Source: Selaginella moellendorffii (taxonomy: Eukaryota > Streptophyta > Lycopodiopsida > Selaginellales > Selaginellaceae). Taken from it: a stretch of 64,000 bases of DNA. The notes beneath the pieces are model-generated. The model was not told where the DNA came from. It ran no database searches and saw nothing but the letters and a program-made list of their open reading frames with translations. The translations under genes were made by a program, and so were the position numbers. This document shows, piece after piece, positions 21,224-33,320 of this stretch; the stretch's first letter is position 1, and every line of letters starts with the position of its first letter. Location: positions 150,619 to 214,618 of the forward strand of contig NW_003314329.1 in assembly GCF_000143415.4 (NCBI RefSeq). The letters run 5' to 3'.

Positions 21224-22945
21224 TGTAAGCGACTAAATTTTCCATTCTACTTTAGTCACTTAACCACACCTCCGACCACTTGGAGGGGTCTCATTCACAA
21301 CCTCCATCAGTCCAATTCAGGACTTGGGACTTGCTAGCCCCAAGAATGGCATCCATGCCACTCCACACTTGCACCTGGTCCAAGTGCTCCATGTGTCTGG
21401 TCCCAAGACCGACACCCAAAGATACCACTGACATCTCGGCCCGTTACGCTAAGGCCATGCCCATTCACCTTTGCTGCACTAGTGGTCCAATACCACTTGC
21501 ATCACCATCCCGTCTCTCCAAGACTGGGCCATCTGTCCACGAGTGGTCATCCTAGATCCACTCCTTAGCATCCTTGGGATGCCCACAGACCTGGGGAATC
21601 GCCTTCCCCAAAGTCCCTTTGTCAGTTCCTACCAAGTCCCTTTCTGCCCCTGGCCGTGTTTGCAAACACTGCCACTGGATCGAGGCCCACAGGCCCGACC
21701 ACTAAGTCCCACGGTCCTCTGGGACTTCCTCACCACACGACTGTATCCTTGGTCACTACCCCAGGGGACTGCTCCTCTTCCTTTCCACAGTCTGGGCCTT
21801 TGGGACAACATTTCGGAACACCGTGGCCTTACGCGAGCCACCTGGGTACTCTCCTCGCCTTCTGCCCTTGGGTGCTCTAGCCATGGGCTTAGAGCGGGTT
21901 TTGTTGAGCCACACCAGGTATCCAAGTAGGTAGTGCCACCCACACTTGGACTGGGAGCATCGGCCAGTCGATCTCCCGGGGGAACTAGAGCCGGCTCTTG
22001 AACACTTCACCAAGCTACCCCGCTTGTCAGTCCGTGTTCACTCTAGTCTTGGACTTCCCAATGGGCAGCTCATCACCCAACACTGGGTCCGGCCTTCCTG
22101 GGCCAAACTGGCCTTTCCTGGCCAAACTGGCTCCACTGCAGTCCTCCAGCTACTATACTTTTGGAGCTCACTAAACCCCCCAGGGTCTGGGAGACGAACG
22201 CTTTGGGCTTTCACCCTCTCAGGCTCCGGACTCGGACTCGGACTCGGACTCGGACTCGGACTCGGATTCGGACTCGAACTCGGGCTCGGGCTCGGTCTCG
22301 GCCTCGGCCTCGGCCTCGGTCTCGGTCTCAGTCTCGATCTCGGTCTCGGTCTCGGTCTCAGTCCCGGTCTCGGTCTCGACTTCGGACTCCATCTCGGACT
22401 CCATCTCGGACTCCATCTCGGGTCCATCTCGGGTCCATCTCGGACTCCATCTCGGACTCCATCTCGGGTCCATCTCGGGTCCATCTCGGACTCCATCTCG
22501 GACTCCATCTCGGACTCCATCTCGGACTCCATGTCGGGTCCACCTCGGACTCCATCTCGGACTCCATCTCAGACTCCACTTCGGACTCCTTCTCGGGTCC
22601 ATCTCGGACTCCACTTCGGACTCCAACTCGGGTCCATCTCGGACTCCACTTCGGACTCCAACTCGAGTCCATCTCGAACTCCACTTCGGACTCCAACTCG
22701 GGTCCATCTCGGACACTCCCACGTGTCATGTGTTGGTCCTTTTGGGTCCCTTTTTGGAGCCTCACCTTTTGCTCGCTTCGTGCTCATTCCTCGAGCACTT
22801 CGTTGGGAGTTCCACTCTCGCTCTTGACTTTTCAAGTCGGAGCTTTTGGTCCAAACGTGTTACGCTCATTTGGCTCTCGCTCCGGCCACTACCATGTGGC
22901 GCCCTTCTGGCTCCACTTTGGGGCCTAGGGATTTTGTGTCTCACA
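21224..22945 (-). repeat. LARD-1 A 5' LTR
   Basis: A 1.72-kb LTR matching 8951-10648. It ends TGTGTCTCACA on the plus strand, directly before CTTCT, the duplicated target inside the RT gene. Confidence 0.85.
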
Positions 22946-25495
22946 CTTCTCTGGGTCCACCTTGAGCCCGTCCTGGCCCACCACATGCCCGAGAAACTTT
23001 ACCTCTTGTTGAGCAAAGTCACATTTGCTCTCTTTAGCATACAGTTTGTGTTCCCTTAGTTTCTCAAACACCTTCGCCAAGTGTTCGGCATGCTCCTCTA
23101 GCGTCTCGCTATAGATCAGGATGTCGTCGATATAGACGACCACAAAGTGATCCAGATAGGGTACAAAGATGTGGTTCATCAACGCCGAAAACGTTGCCAG
23201 CGCATTGCACAGCCCAAAGGGCATCACCAGAAACTCAAAACTCCCATACCTCGTTTGACAGGTTGTCTTCTCGACATCTTCCTCAGCTACCCTGATCTGG
23301 TAGTATCCTGACATTAGGTCAATCCTTGAGAAGTATTTTGCCTTTCCCAACCTATCGAACAGGTCCTCAATCCTTGGCAAAGGGTACTTGTTCTTCTTGG
23401 TATACTTGTTGAGCAACCGGTAGTCTATGCACATGCGCATAGATCCATCTTTCTTTTTCACAAATAGCACCGGCGCCCCATACGGCGACTTGCTCAACCT
23501 AACATACCCTTTGTCCACCAACTCCTTTAGTTGGCACTTGAGCTCCTTGAGTTCTTTTTTGTTCAAATGATAGGGGGGATGAACCACCGCCTCAGCACCC
23601 TCAACCAACTCAATCTTATGTTCTATCGGTCGTGCGGGGGGCAACCCCGCCGGTAGCTCCTCCGGCATGGTATCCTGGAATTAGTCCAACACCCGCTGGA
23701 TCACCAAAGGTACTTCTTCCGTTCCTTTCTTTTTGTCACTCTTCACCGAGAGTAAGCACAAAAAGGGTGCCTTAGTTCCTTTGGTGAGTTGTCCTCTCGT
23801 GGACACCAGGTTTAAGCAGGATTCTTTGGCCTTGCTTTGCCCTACCTTTAAATCCTGGGCCTCCACCCTAGATCTTCTTCCTTGGGCATTCGCCAGTACC
23901 ACAAGGTTTCTACCTTGTCCATGCAGGGCTACCACGAACCGATTAAACCAATCCATTCCGAAGATCAGGTCAAATCCCACTATGTCTAACACGGTGAAAT
24001 CCATGTCTACTTTCCATGTCCCTACTTCGACTCTCGCTTGTCGAAGTACCTCATCGGTGCTTTGGCTACCTTGAACAAACTCTATAGTCCTTGGTTCGCC
24101 TAGCCACTGCACCATTAGTCCGGCTTGCCGGACTATGTCTGCAGCCACAAAATTATCCGAAGCACCCGTGTTAATAAGGATCTTAACAAAGCTACCTCCG
24201 AGATTCCCTCGGAGGGCTAGTAGATGTCGCGAACAACTCTCTACCAAAGTTGCTCATGTAATGAGTAACTTTGAGTTAGGGACTGGATCACATACCTCAG
24301 TTTGGACTTCACCCGACTTGATGGCCATATTGGCTCTGGCCTTCTTCGGGTAGGGACATTCCCTCGAAAAGTGTCCCGCTTCACCGCAGTTGTAGCATAC
24401 GTTGTTTCCCACGCTGCTATACGACCTGACCTTCTTATCCGTGGGCTTGTCTTTTTTCACTTGACTCCCCTACGTACTCACTCGCTGGCCACCAGATTTG
24501 CCTTTTCGAAACCCCGAGGACTCATTCTTAGAGAAACTCTTCTTGAATTTCCCCCTGCTATACGTTCCCCTTGTTGTGGCCCCTTTGCTAAATGTGGATC
24601 CCGACCCCGTCATGTTCCCCTTTTGCAGGTTATCATTGAAATGCACCTTGATGGCCGCATCCAACGCTTCCTTGTAGTTGGTCGGGTTCCAGCGCATCAC
24701 CTCACCGCGAGCCCAGGTTTGCAAACCTGATATAAAGGCATGGAATGCATCCATATCCCCCATGTCCGTGACAAGTATCCTCTTTGCCATGAACCCGTTC
24801 ACATATTCCTGGATGGTTCCAGTCTGCTTCAGCCTACTCAGCTCATCACTCAGATGCAGAGTGGCATTCGGAGGAACGTATGTTGTGCAGATCCTCGCCT
24901 TCATCATGTCCCAGGTGGCCACCGGTACTTCGTTGGCCTCTGTTGTTCTCCACCAAGACTTGGCATTATCTGCCAAGTATGGTTTTGCACATGGGACCTT
25001 CTCCGAGCTCGGTAACCGCAACGCTTGGAAGTAGTCCTCCATATCGTAAAACCAATCCTCCACAACCTTATAGTCGTTCACTCCCTTGAACACCGGTGGG
25101 GGCTTTGGTTTGTACTTGGGAACTGCCTGAGGGACTGATTCTACTTCGGTCTGTTCGACCTTGTCTGGTTTTGCCTCAGTCCCTGCCGAAGGGTCTGCAC
25201 CTTCTGCACTGCCAGCATCCGCAGTCTTTCGCTTTTTCTTCCGCTTCTCGTCACGCTTTAACTTGCGTACGAGAGTCTCCAGCAGGGCATTGGTCTGTGC
25301 CAACTGTCCTTCTAGCACGTCCAATCGAGCCTTGGACGACCGAACCTTGCCACCGGACTCCTATTTGGAAATTTCCTCACTGGAGTCCTCCTCATGCAAG
25401 GATTCCTCATCCATAGCCTCTTGTTCGACCGGAGGCTCCAGCTCTGGCGGAGGTTCTGTCTCCACTTGGGTTCGCTTACGCCCTGCCCTTGCCAT
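22946..25495 (-). pseudogene. Chromovirus gag-protease-reverse transcriptase
   Basis: A single minus frame starts at ATG 25495 (MARAGRKRTQV). It runs through gag, with WWRT and EYVNGFM regions, and a CCHC zinc knuckle CYNCGEAGHFSREC near 24400-24355. Next come a protease region (ILINTGASDNFV near 24170) and RT ([39 protein letters not shown] at about 23115-23145). It breaks at VDPEK where LARD-1 A inserted. In-frame stops: TAG 25361-25363, TAG 24470-24472, TGA 24254-24256, TAA 23681-23683. The protease active-site Asp is Asn (normally DTGAS). RT is continued at 8007-8950 in inverted orientation. Inactive copy. Confidence 0.9.
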
Positions 25496-25539
25496 CTCCC
25501 AGCAATCCGCCTCTATCCTTCGCTAAAACTGGGGAAAAG

Positions 25540-25551
25540 GCTCCGATACCA
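25540..25551 (-). promoter_or_regulatory. Chromovirus primer-binding site
   Basis: The minus strand reads TGGTATCGGAGC next to the 5' LTR, the same variant of the initiator tRNA-Met site as in LARD-1. Confidence 0.8.
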
Positions 25552-25554
25552 AAT

Positions 25555-26700
25555 TGTAAGCCACAAATTTTTCCCTTCCAATTTGCTAGCTTACCTCGTC
25601 TGTCCGTCCGACACTGCCTTGGCTTTTGCTAAGTTCCCTCGCCAAGGTTCTCGCCTATGGTACCAACTCCTACTTGGTCCTACTTGCTTTCAGCTACTCA
25701 CTGCACGAGCAACGGAGCGTTAGCCATCCATCCACGGATTCCCAATCTCTCCCAATCCCCCTCCCTGGGTTAGACTGGATTTAAGGTTCAGCTACACTCC
25801 CCGCAAGCACAAGTAGCCAAGCACACCAAGCTTCCAGGTTCCTAACATCCCTTGGTACCACAAGACTTGATCATGGGACCCTCTAAATCCCAAGTCTTGG
25901 GTGCAACACTTGCTTCGGGACGCCGGGGCGAAACACCGTGGCCTAGCGGCCCGGTATGGGTACCTCTACCCCCCCACTTCCATCCCGAAGGAAGGCCCAA
26001 GCCCCTAGGAAGGGCAAGGACCAATGAGCCGCATGGTACTCATGTGGGGCACCACTCCACATGAGCCGGGAGCACCGCAATCGGTTTCCCTTTCGGGAGT
26101 GGGAGCTGCTCTTGAGCATTTCCATGGATGGCCCCTCTGGCACCAACCAAGTCCATGCTCACTCCCACCCAAGGCCCCTCGGTCCCAGTCCCAACCTCAA
26201 GTCAATTTGGGAGCCCCACTGAAAAGTCCCTTCTAAACTGGTTCCTGGACCTCACTATCCCTACTATACTTTTGGAACCCCCTGCAGCCCCCCCCCCCCT
26301 GGGAGACGCACGCTTTGGGCTTTCACCCCTTGACCCGTATTAGTATTTGGACTTAGTCTCTGGCTTGATTTCGGATCCGACTTCGGATTCGGTCGCGGAC
26401 TCGATCTCGGACTCGAACTCGGACCCGATCTCGGACCCGACCTCGGACTCGACCTTGGACTCGGTCTCGGACCCGATTTCGGATCTCGGACTCTGTCTCA
26501 AACTCGGTCTCGAACTCGGACTCAAACTCGGTCCCTAAGTCGGTCTCGGACTCGATTCCGGACTCTATCTCGAACTCGGTCCTAGAGTCGGTCGTGGATT
26601 CGATCTTCGACTTGGTCCCATCCGATGAACTCCTTGTCATTTTGGTCATGCTTTTGGGGTTCCTTTAGCCTACAACACCTCGGCAAGTTGGTTCCTTACA
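25555..26700 (-). repeat. Chromovirus 5' LTR
   Basis: A 1146-bp LTR matching 4591-5737, with a shorter GAGTCC-type array. It is followed by target duplication GCTTG. Confidence 0.9.
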
Positions 26701-26703
26701 GCT

Positions 26704-27289
26704 TGGGGTGAAAGTCCAAAGCGTGTGTTCCTCAAGGGGGGGGGGGACTATGGGGGGTTCCAAATGTATAGTAGGGATAGTGGGTAGGTCAGGCATGGCC
26801 GACCAACCTGAGGCATAGTCTAGCTTCCGCTTGCGTGCCTGTCCTTGTTCTACGTCCGGCTTGAGTCTAAGCCCAAGTTTCATTCCATGCTAGTTGGTGG
26901 AGTACCCATGTCCTCGCATTAGGCCACCGGTATGCCGAAATAGTGCCAAACTCCGTTTGGCTCCGTTTTGCGTGCTAGTCCTAGCATTGGGATGTTGGTT
27001 ACTCAGGATTGTTCCAAGTCACTCCGGGCTCCTGTCCCTTCGCTCCTTGGGTTATATGATTGGGAGTTGCTCCGTGGTTCGGTTCCACCATTCTTTGGCT
27101 TCATGCTTGGGAGTTTGGCACTATTCCTTTGTTCAGTGGCCCAAGGCCCTGAACCTCGGGTTCCTATGGACACGTGTCATAGACACATGGCATTTGTCAC
27201 GTGGCATAAAGAGGGTTTAGGTTCCACTTCGTGGTGTTATCCTATGGTAAATCACCATAGGATAAAGGGTAAAAACCACATGCGCTACA
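26704..27289 (+). repeat. LTR of a second family (LARD-2 type)
   Basis: It begins near TTGGGGTGAAAGTCC, holds the shared GTGAAAG...GTATAGTAGGG core, and ends TGCGCTACA directly before a primer-binding site TTTGGTATCAGAGG (27290-27303). The last ~180 bp match 56960-57144. Across the chromovirus insertion the left neighbour is a polypurine-like tract, so this LTR may close the gypsy remnant at 2646 as well as open the next element. Confidence 0.6.
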
Positions 27290-28280
27290 TTTGGTATCAG
27301 AGGATGAGTCTTGGCAAGTACTATCCAATGAGATTGGGCAACTAATCTTGTTGCATATGCAGAGATGAAAACGATGATCCGAGTGGGTACACGTTTGGGT
27401 GCAAAGACTTCGCATTGGTTCCTTAGGTATGGATTTGGTTACCTTGTTGTACGTTATGATGTGAACTTGCTCTTGGGCTCATAGGATGGATTTGAGATGC
27501 CCCATTTGCATGAGTTTGCGCTTGGGCTCGTGTGTAAGGCACATTAGCAACTCAAGGTTACATTTTGAGTTGGCAGGATTAATGTTAGCCTATCGGTGGT
27601 TCCATGAGTTGTTCCAGTGGTTCCATGAGTTGTTCTATGTACCATGGGTGAAAGTAAACCTTCCCTGGGTTTGCTATGAGTGGCAATAGGCTGGTCTGTA
27701 GTTATTTAGCACGGCACTAGTGGATCTTTCTTGGGCATGATTACAAGTGGATCAATCAAGACTATAGTGATTAGTCTATTCGTTCAAGTAGTCATTGCTG
27801 TGCTCTCTCATAAACTTTTCTTGGATTGGACTGAAGGCAGTGTGAAAGCAAGCTTGAGGTTTAGTCAAAGATGAGACTGAAAAGAGAGTCGTTAGGGACG
27901 AAGAATCAAACACGTAAATCATTTTCTCTTCTTGGAGAGATGATTTGCAACGAGGTGTTAACTCATTGCTCATATTCATATTATGCAATCAAGAGTCCCT
28001 ACCTTGATGCATCTTGGAGATGATGGTCTTACAAATGGTGAGTTGTGGGATGGATGGCGGTGAAGTGCTATACCATTTTGTCTAGGCTTGCTATTGGAAG
28101 AATTGAGTTGCAATGCTCAATTCTTTTCAAGGGAACTTTGCTATTGCTCCTTGAATAGCTTGGTGTTGGATTAGTGTTGAGTTTGGTCAGATAGAGAGTG
28201 GCATGAGCTTGTCCGTGTTGTGAACCAGAGTTGGTGGTATTAGGTGTTATAAAGCTCTATTAATGGAGTTTGGCATATGT
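27290..28280 (+). other. LARD-2 copy a internal region, first part
   Basis: Non-coding, homologous to 57145-58130. Interrupted at 28280 by the TIR element; the continuation is at 54456. Confidence 0.7.
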
Positions 28281-28304
28281 AAGCTCTATTTCGTTAAAGT
28301 GGGA
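28281..28304 (+). repeat. Left terminal inverted repeat
   Basis: 24 bp, perfect inverse of 54428-54451. It is followed by AT-rich sequence with a further TGGGA repeat. Confidence 0.8.
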
Positions 28305-28896
28305 TTTCTTCAGTAAAATGGGACTAGGTACAAATTTTCAAGTATTTGAAAATGACGTGAAATTATATGTTTTTTGTCCAGGGGCTAGACATATCTGGGG
28401 CATGGTGACTAGCGTGGTGACTTTGTGTCCAGACTGAGTCCATCTGGTTGTATAATAAATCTCATTGTCAAGGTGAACAAGCCGAATCTGAAGCTAAAGA
28501 AAAGCGATGGCATGCGCGCACACACTATTTGTTTGTTCATTGAGCGTGTGGTGAGCTTTCCAAGATGAACGTCATTCCTATTAGCCAGACATATAACTTA
28601 ATGATGAGAACATTTAGATATTATTCAATGTTATCTTTTTCTAACGAATCTAATTGTGAAGGTGTAGCAAGAGGCATTGCTAGTCTAGAGAAGTCATTTA
28701 ACTCATTTGACCCTTAGTGTATTTTCATGAAACTAAATAACATTCATATTATTAAGGAATTTCTCTAGTACCTTTTTTTTACGACATAGAGGCTTGCATT
28801 TCTTTCAAAGGTGATTTAGTAAAAGGCCTGAGGGCACATGCCATTCTATTTCTCAGACCGGTATTAAGATATACTAGTGCAAAGGGCCACATGCCA
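28305..28896. other. Left subterminal non-coding region
   Basis: AT-rich, no coding signal. Degenerate palindrome copies at 28824-28846 and 28881-28897, the latter directly after the transposase stop codon. Confidence 0.5.
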
Positions 28897-28931
28897 TCAC
28901 GCCTCCTCTGATTCAGATTTAGATTGTTCAC

Positions 28932-28983
28932 CTTGAAATAAAATACATTAGAAACTTAGTAAAGGAATATTAATGAATCTCAC
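28932..28983 (-). other. 52-nt intron flanked by a direct repeat
   Basis: GTGAGATTC...ATTTCAAG on the minus strand. The sequence TTCAAGGTGA occurs at both boundaries, so the intron is bounded by a 10-bp direct repeat. Splicing gives an in-frame end to the transposase-like protein. Confidence 0.55.
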
Positions 28984-30215
28984 CTTGAACCCGGGTTATG
29001 AATGCTCTTGCTGCATCTCTTGCATGGTCTGGCAAGGTGATGGTGGCACTCTGCTTCCGCATCCAACCATGCACAACATTATCCACCGATATGCTTATGC
29101 TGGGATCCCTTGGATTCAGCACCCATCTCTTTTCTAGGCAATCCTTCGTATATCCGGAACTTGGCTTGAACCACTCCATAGTTACATTGAAGGAGTTAGT
29201 TTCCGCGTCCTCCTCTGCATCAGTGATGCAGCGCCCCACCCATATCATTTGTTTTTTATTACTGGGTCTGACAAGCATGACCATTCCTTTGCAGACCTGT
29301 ATTGGATTGAATGCTGATCTGGCTTCTTGTTCCTCGGCCCACAATAGTGATCCTCAACATCGTTATCTGTCACTGCATTTCCAGAGGACATTGTTCCGCT
29401 ACTATCTGGTGCTCTGGGTTCTGGCCAAAAGGACTCTTCCAATTCTTCATATACAACCGGCCCATTTTGGATAGCAGATATAATCTTCTCCTAGTATTCG
29501 AGCAAAGGCTTGCACCTCTTAAAATAGGATTCTCCACCAAACACCAACCCCCTCTTCCAGAAGGCAATATGCTGTCTAATCCCGGCCACTATACTTTCCT
29601 GGTCTTTGAGTCCATCCGGGTGCATCGGCCGTGGGGAACCCTGAGGAATCATAGGTTCCCCAGTTATGGGATCTCTCTTGAAGAATTCAATGCCATCCAC
29701 TGGCAGCCACACTGTGTCCCATTCTCTCATCTTGTACCTCATCACTGGAGCACCGTCACGCATGCTGAAATGAAACTGAAGAGGCTTGGAGTGGCCAATC
29801 AGCATTTCGGATCCGTCCCTGATGTAGCCTCTTACAAACCCCTTAAAGTCTGGAACCTCTGTCACAAGTGCAGCTTCAACAGTGCCTTTGATGCAATTTT
29901 GGAATTCATCGTAGAGTTGTGGGAGGGTGAGGACATTGGATCGCCGGAGGGACTCTGCCAGGTGACTGAACATGGCATCAACGTCTTCATGAGTGTGCCC
30001 AACCATGAGAAAGCCAAGTGTAACCGTTTCAAATATGCCTTTGGCAACAAGCATCGCCAAGTACGCGAAGACGTACATGTTTTTGTTCTCACTGCCAGCA
30101 TTGTCTGTTTGGAGCAGAAGATGGGGTGGAAGGCCACATCGGCCGCAAGAACTTCCTTGAGATTCTACTTCGTTTGGATGAGGCTGTGCATTCACCGGGC
30201 GACCAGCCTCGTCGG

Positions 30216-30240
30216 AATGGCATGAGGCCTCACGTGATAA
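30216..30240. repeat. Palindrome copy, in coding frame
   Basis: Core GGCATGAGGCCTCACGTG. Read in frame in the transposase-like gene (minus strand SREASCHSDE). Confidence 0.7.
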
Positions 30241-30272
30241 CCCTACAATCTGACGGCCAACATATTCACTGG

Positions 30273-30297
30273 GATGGCATGGGGCCCCACGCGATAC
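30273..30297. repeat. Palindrome copy, in coding frame
   Basis: Core GGCATGGGGCCCCACGCG, 57 bp from the previous copy, also open on the minus strand (SRGAPCHPS). Confidence 0.7.
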
Positions 30298-32106
30298 TGC
30301 AAGCCTTTGCTCCTCCTCCAGCTGAACCCTGTATGGGGTTCGATCGACAAGGGCCTTATGCAAGGGTTGGCCGTTCAGCTCAGTCTGCGCACTTTGCAGA
30401 GACCTTAAGTGTTTTGCTAGGGACGCAATCATCATGTTTGCACCCCCGCCACCCCATAGAGGTACAAAGAAGTTCCCATAGTTCTGGGCACCATGCCCAT
30501 GAGCGATTATGCCAAACAGAGACACAGGCAGCTGCATGGATGAAGAGATTGCCTTGGGGGCAGGATTGAGTCGAGGTAAGCACGTCTTTTTCTGGTCCAT
30601 TTTGTCGTGGATGCAGAGGTAAGAGTCAGGTCTCTCCATAGAGAGAATCCTGTTATGATAATATGCAGTCCTGCAGCTTCTCTACTCGATGTTGTGGTCG
30701 AGCCGCCTTCTAACCAACGTCTCTCGCTCTTGAGCGCTGCAAGAATTCTTCGACAAAGCCATTTTGATAGCAGTGCACTCGTCACACTTTGAAAAGCTGG
30801 AGTACTTTCCTATACTCACATCCCTGAACCTGTTGCTCCACAATCTACTAAATCTAGATTGGCTCAGCTTCCTGTAGCCATTACTCTGGAGTTCCCGATT
30901 CACATCTTCCAATATGGCCCCCTTGGTATACATGGAAGGGAGAACTCGTTGGGTGTCTCGTGTTCCATCTTCCAAGAGGCGGGTTTTATGTGGTTGCTGC
31001 TCGCTACATGTCTCGACAAACCTCTTGAAGATTGCCTCTCCATATACAACATGACCCCTAGTTTTGTGCGTACCGTCGTTCCCATGGACTGCCTGTTGAA
31101 CCCTTTGTTCCTCGAACTCAGTTTTGATTCTGTAGAATGTGCTTCGAGGGACTCCATAAATGATTCTCCATGCCTTCATGCAGACCAAACCCCTCTGGAA
31201 GACCATGCCCCCCACCTGATGTTCTGAAGCATCAATAGATGACCGTAATGCCTCATACACAAAATTGCAAGCTGCCTTCCAGGACAATGTCTTGTATCTT
31301 GCTCTCTCCTCTTCAATAGCATCCCAATCAGCATGTTGACAGCACCTCCTCTTGCAACAAGCAACTGTCGAGACCATTCGAACCTCCATCGCCATTTTCT
31401 GCCTTTTCGGTTCGTTGCTCAGATCCCTTTGGCTGCGCTGTAGGAAGGTGTACTTTCTTTTCCCATGAAGAGATGTTCTGTCATCAGTTGTAGTGGTGTT
31501 TGATTGTGAATCCTTCACATTCTCAAACACTAAATGCCTCAATTTCCACCGCACAATGCTTCCAATAGTCAGACTGTTTTCTTCTGTGTCAACAACCTCT
31601 AAAATCGCAACTCCAATATCATCCCAGCCCAATTCTTGATTAGCAACCGCATCTCTTGGATCGACAACTGTGGCTAAGCCCTCAGCTACCACCTCCCCCT
31701 CGGGGTTGTTTAGAAACACCTTTGCCTGAATCCATGTAGCACGGTTCTTAAGATCCACGGAGGGAACATGCGTCGCACTTGCGCTGTCCCCAACATCTGC
31801 TTTCTTCTGCAGATTTTTCAAGGCAACAACAACATTTACCCCGACGACCATCTCTCCTCGTTCAATAGTAACCACATTCCCATCGAAGACAGTCTCTACT
31901 GATACAGCAGCATTGCCTTCCCCAAGCCTTTGACAGTGTATAACAAAGTTCCGATCCATAGACACAAGGGTCCCTTTTGCAACTCTCTTCCCACCATTCA
32001 AAATGTAAACCTTTTCCCCAACCCTGAAGGCCATTCTGAAAGTGCAAAAAAGAAGTTAAGACCATACAAAAAATGATTGGAGAATGGCCTAAATCATAAC
32101 ATACCA

Positions 32107-32130
32107 AATAGCATGAGGCCACATGCCATT
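32107..32130. repeat. Palindrome copy
   Basis: Core AGCATGAGGCCACATGCC upstream of the transposase start. Confidence 0.7.
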
Positions 32131-32174
32131 ATTCAAACATGCTATTGACACCCACGTGAAATTTCGCATTCACA

Positions 32175-32200
32175 AAATTGGCATGAGGCCTCATGCCATC
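32175..32200. repeat. Palindrome copy, perfect 18-bp core
   Basis: GGCATGAGGCCTCATGCC is its own reverse complement. Confidence 0.8.
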
Positions 32201-32274
32201 TTGATATACACACAGCTGCAGGCAAGTAAAAACATACATGACAATACGCTAGCCATGAAATTGCAAGGGCCCAA

Positions 32275-32299
32275 GATGGCATGTGGCCTCATGCCATTT
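32275..32299. repeat. Palindrome copy
   Basis: Core GGCATGTGGCCTCATGCC. Confidence 0.75.
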
Positions 32300-33320
32300 C
32301 TAAATGTGGTCCTAAACCATTCCATGGTGAACATACCAGGAAGCACAAGTGCCGAATATCAAGAGGAAGCGGTAGCCACACCAAAGACAGTGCCGCTCGC
32401 AACACCGCAACTACTCGTAGCGCCGCTCGCAACACCGCAACTGCTCGTAGCGCCGCTCACACAAACTGCCACTCGCATAAACTGCCGCTTGCAATGGCGC
32501 TCGCAATGCCGCAACCGCTTGTAAACGCATAAACCACAGCTCACAATGCCGCTTACACAAGCAGCGCTCACTGCGCTCAGCGGAACCAAGAACACGGCAC
32601 ACAAAAATGATAGACCTAGGAATGAGTTCGAGAATTCAAAAATAACACACGCTTGAACGTCACATCAAATCCTCTGACAAACCAGATCTTATGATTCCTT
32701 TGACAAATTTCAAACTGAGTAGCTTCTAGACTTTGCTGTCGGAGGTTGAACTTTGTCACATCATGTCCTTGCCTCGATCCAGCTGTGCCATGTCAGTGAT
32801 TCGAACTTTGCCATGCCATGTCAGCGATCCGTGCCAAGATTATTCGCCGTGTAAAGGAATAATTATGCTGTGTGTGTACGTCCATTTATGGCAATATAAG
32901 GCCACACGCCATTCAAATAATAATGCTAGTCGAGCATTTTTTGGTGCATTTTTGGGTTCAAAATTGCATGAGCCCACATGCTATAAAGTTTACCTGTACC
33001 AAAAATAGAAACAGCTTTATTTACTTGGGAATTTAAATGGTTGAGGCATTTTTAAACTTACAAACACATGCCCTACTTACATTCATTTGGTTGCTTAAAA
33101 TTCAAAAATATTATAAACCTTTCTTTTTGCATTTTCAATGTTTTCAATTATGGTTTTTGATTTTCGCAGGACCAGCCTAGTAATCTATTTGCATCCCGTC
33201 ATGTTTATAGCTAGCTTTCGTTTGTCCCCTTCGCTAGCCTGAGATACATCTGCTCAGCATCTGCCTCTTACAGCATTTGCCCAGAAAGGGCATCTTTCTT
33301 CACGCAGCATTTGCCACATG

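Larger units (their letters stand above)
8951..22945 (-). mobile_element. LARD-1 copy A, interrupted by LARD-1 copy B
   Basis: This is a non-autonomous LTR element, minus sense, with LTRs at 8951-10648 and 21224-22945 and non-coding internal parts at 10649-11995 and 19877-21223. Element ends are TGTGAGACAC and GTCGCTTACA in sense. The duplication AGAAG lies at 22946-22950 (as CTTCT) and, because of the neighbouring inversion, at 8007-8011. Compared with copies B and E, about 1.4 kb of internal sequence is missing at the site where copy B sits. Confidence 0.8.
4591..26700 (-). mobile_element. Ty3/gypsy chromovirus, split by nested elements
   Basis: This is a full-length element in minus sense. 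It has an LTR at each end, TGTAAG...CTTACA termini, a primer-binding site at 25540-25551, gag-protease-RT at 22946-25495, and integrase with chromodomain at 6058-7411. A 5-bp target duplication GCTTG lies at 4586-4590 and 26701-26705. Removing the TRIM and LARD with their duplications leaves about 7.5 kb, a normal chromovirus size. Many in-frame stops and the inverted central piece make this copy non-functional. Confidence 0.9.
28897..32034 (-). pseudogene. DUF7869-type transposase-like gene
   Basis: The minus frame from ATG 32034 (MAFRVGEKVYILNGGK) runs to 29491 and is interrupted once by TAG at 30682-30684. The N-terminal part resembles plant-transposon accessory domains (GEKVYI...GTLVSM). 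The middle has a Cys-rich stretch (CCKRRCCQH). The C-terminal half has the DUF7869 signature LLLQTDNAGSENKN ... FLMVGHTHEDVDAMFSHLAE near 29930-30140, probably an RNase H-like transposase core. After TAG 29491-29493 and a frameshift near 29343, a conserved tail continues to 28985, a 52-nt intron (28932-28983) follows, and the last exon ends SKSESEEA with TGA at 28897-28899. Two palindromes (30216-30297) are read in frame between the two conserved halves. It is the likely, now inactive, mobiliser of the 26-kb element. Confidence 0.7.

Noticed and set aside
32344-32604. Small gene in the CCGCTCGCAACACCGCAACT repeats
   Set aside because: Open frames on both strands arise from the tandem repeat; no start or domain support.
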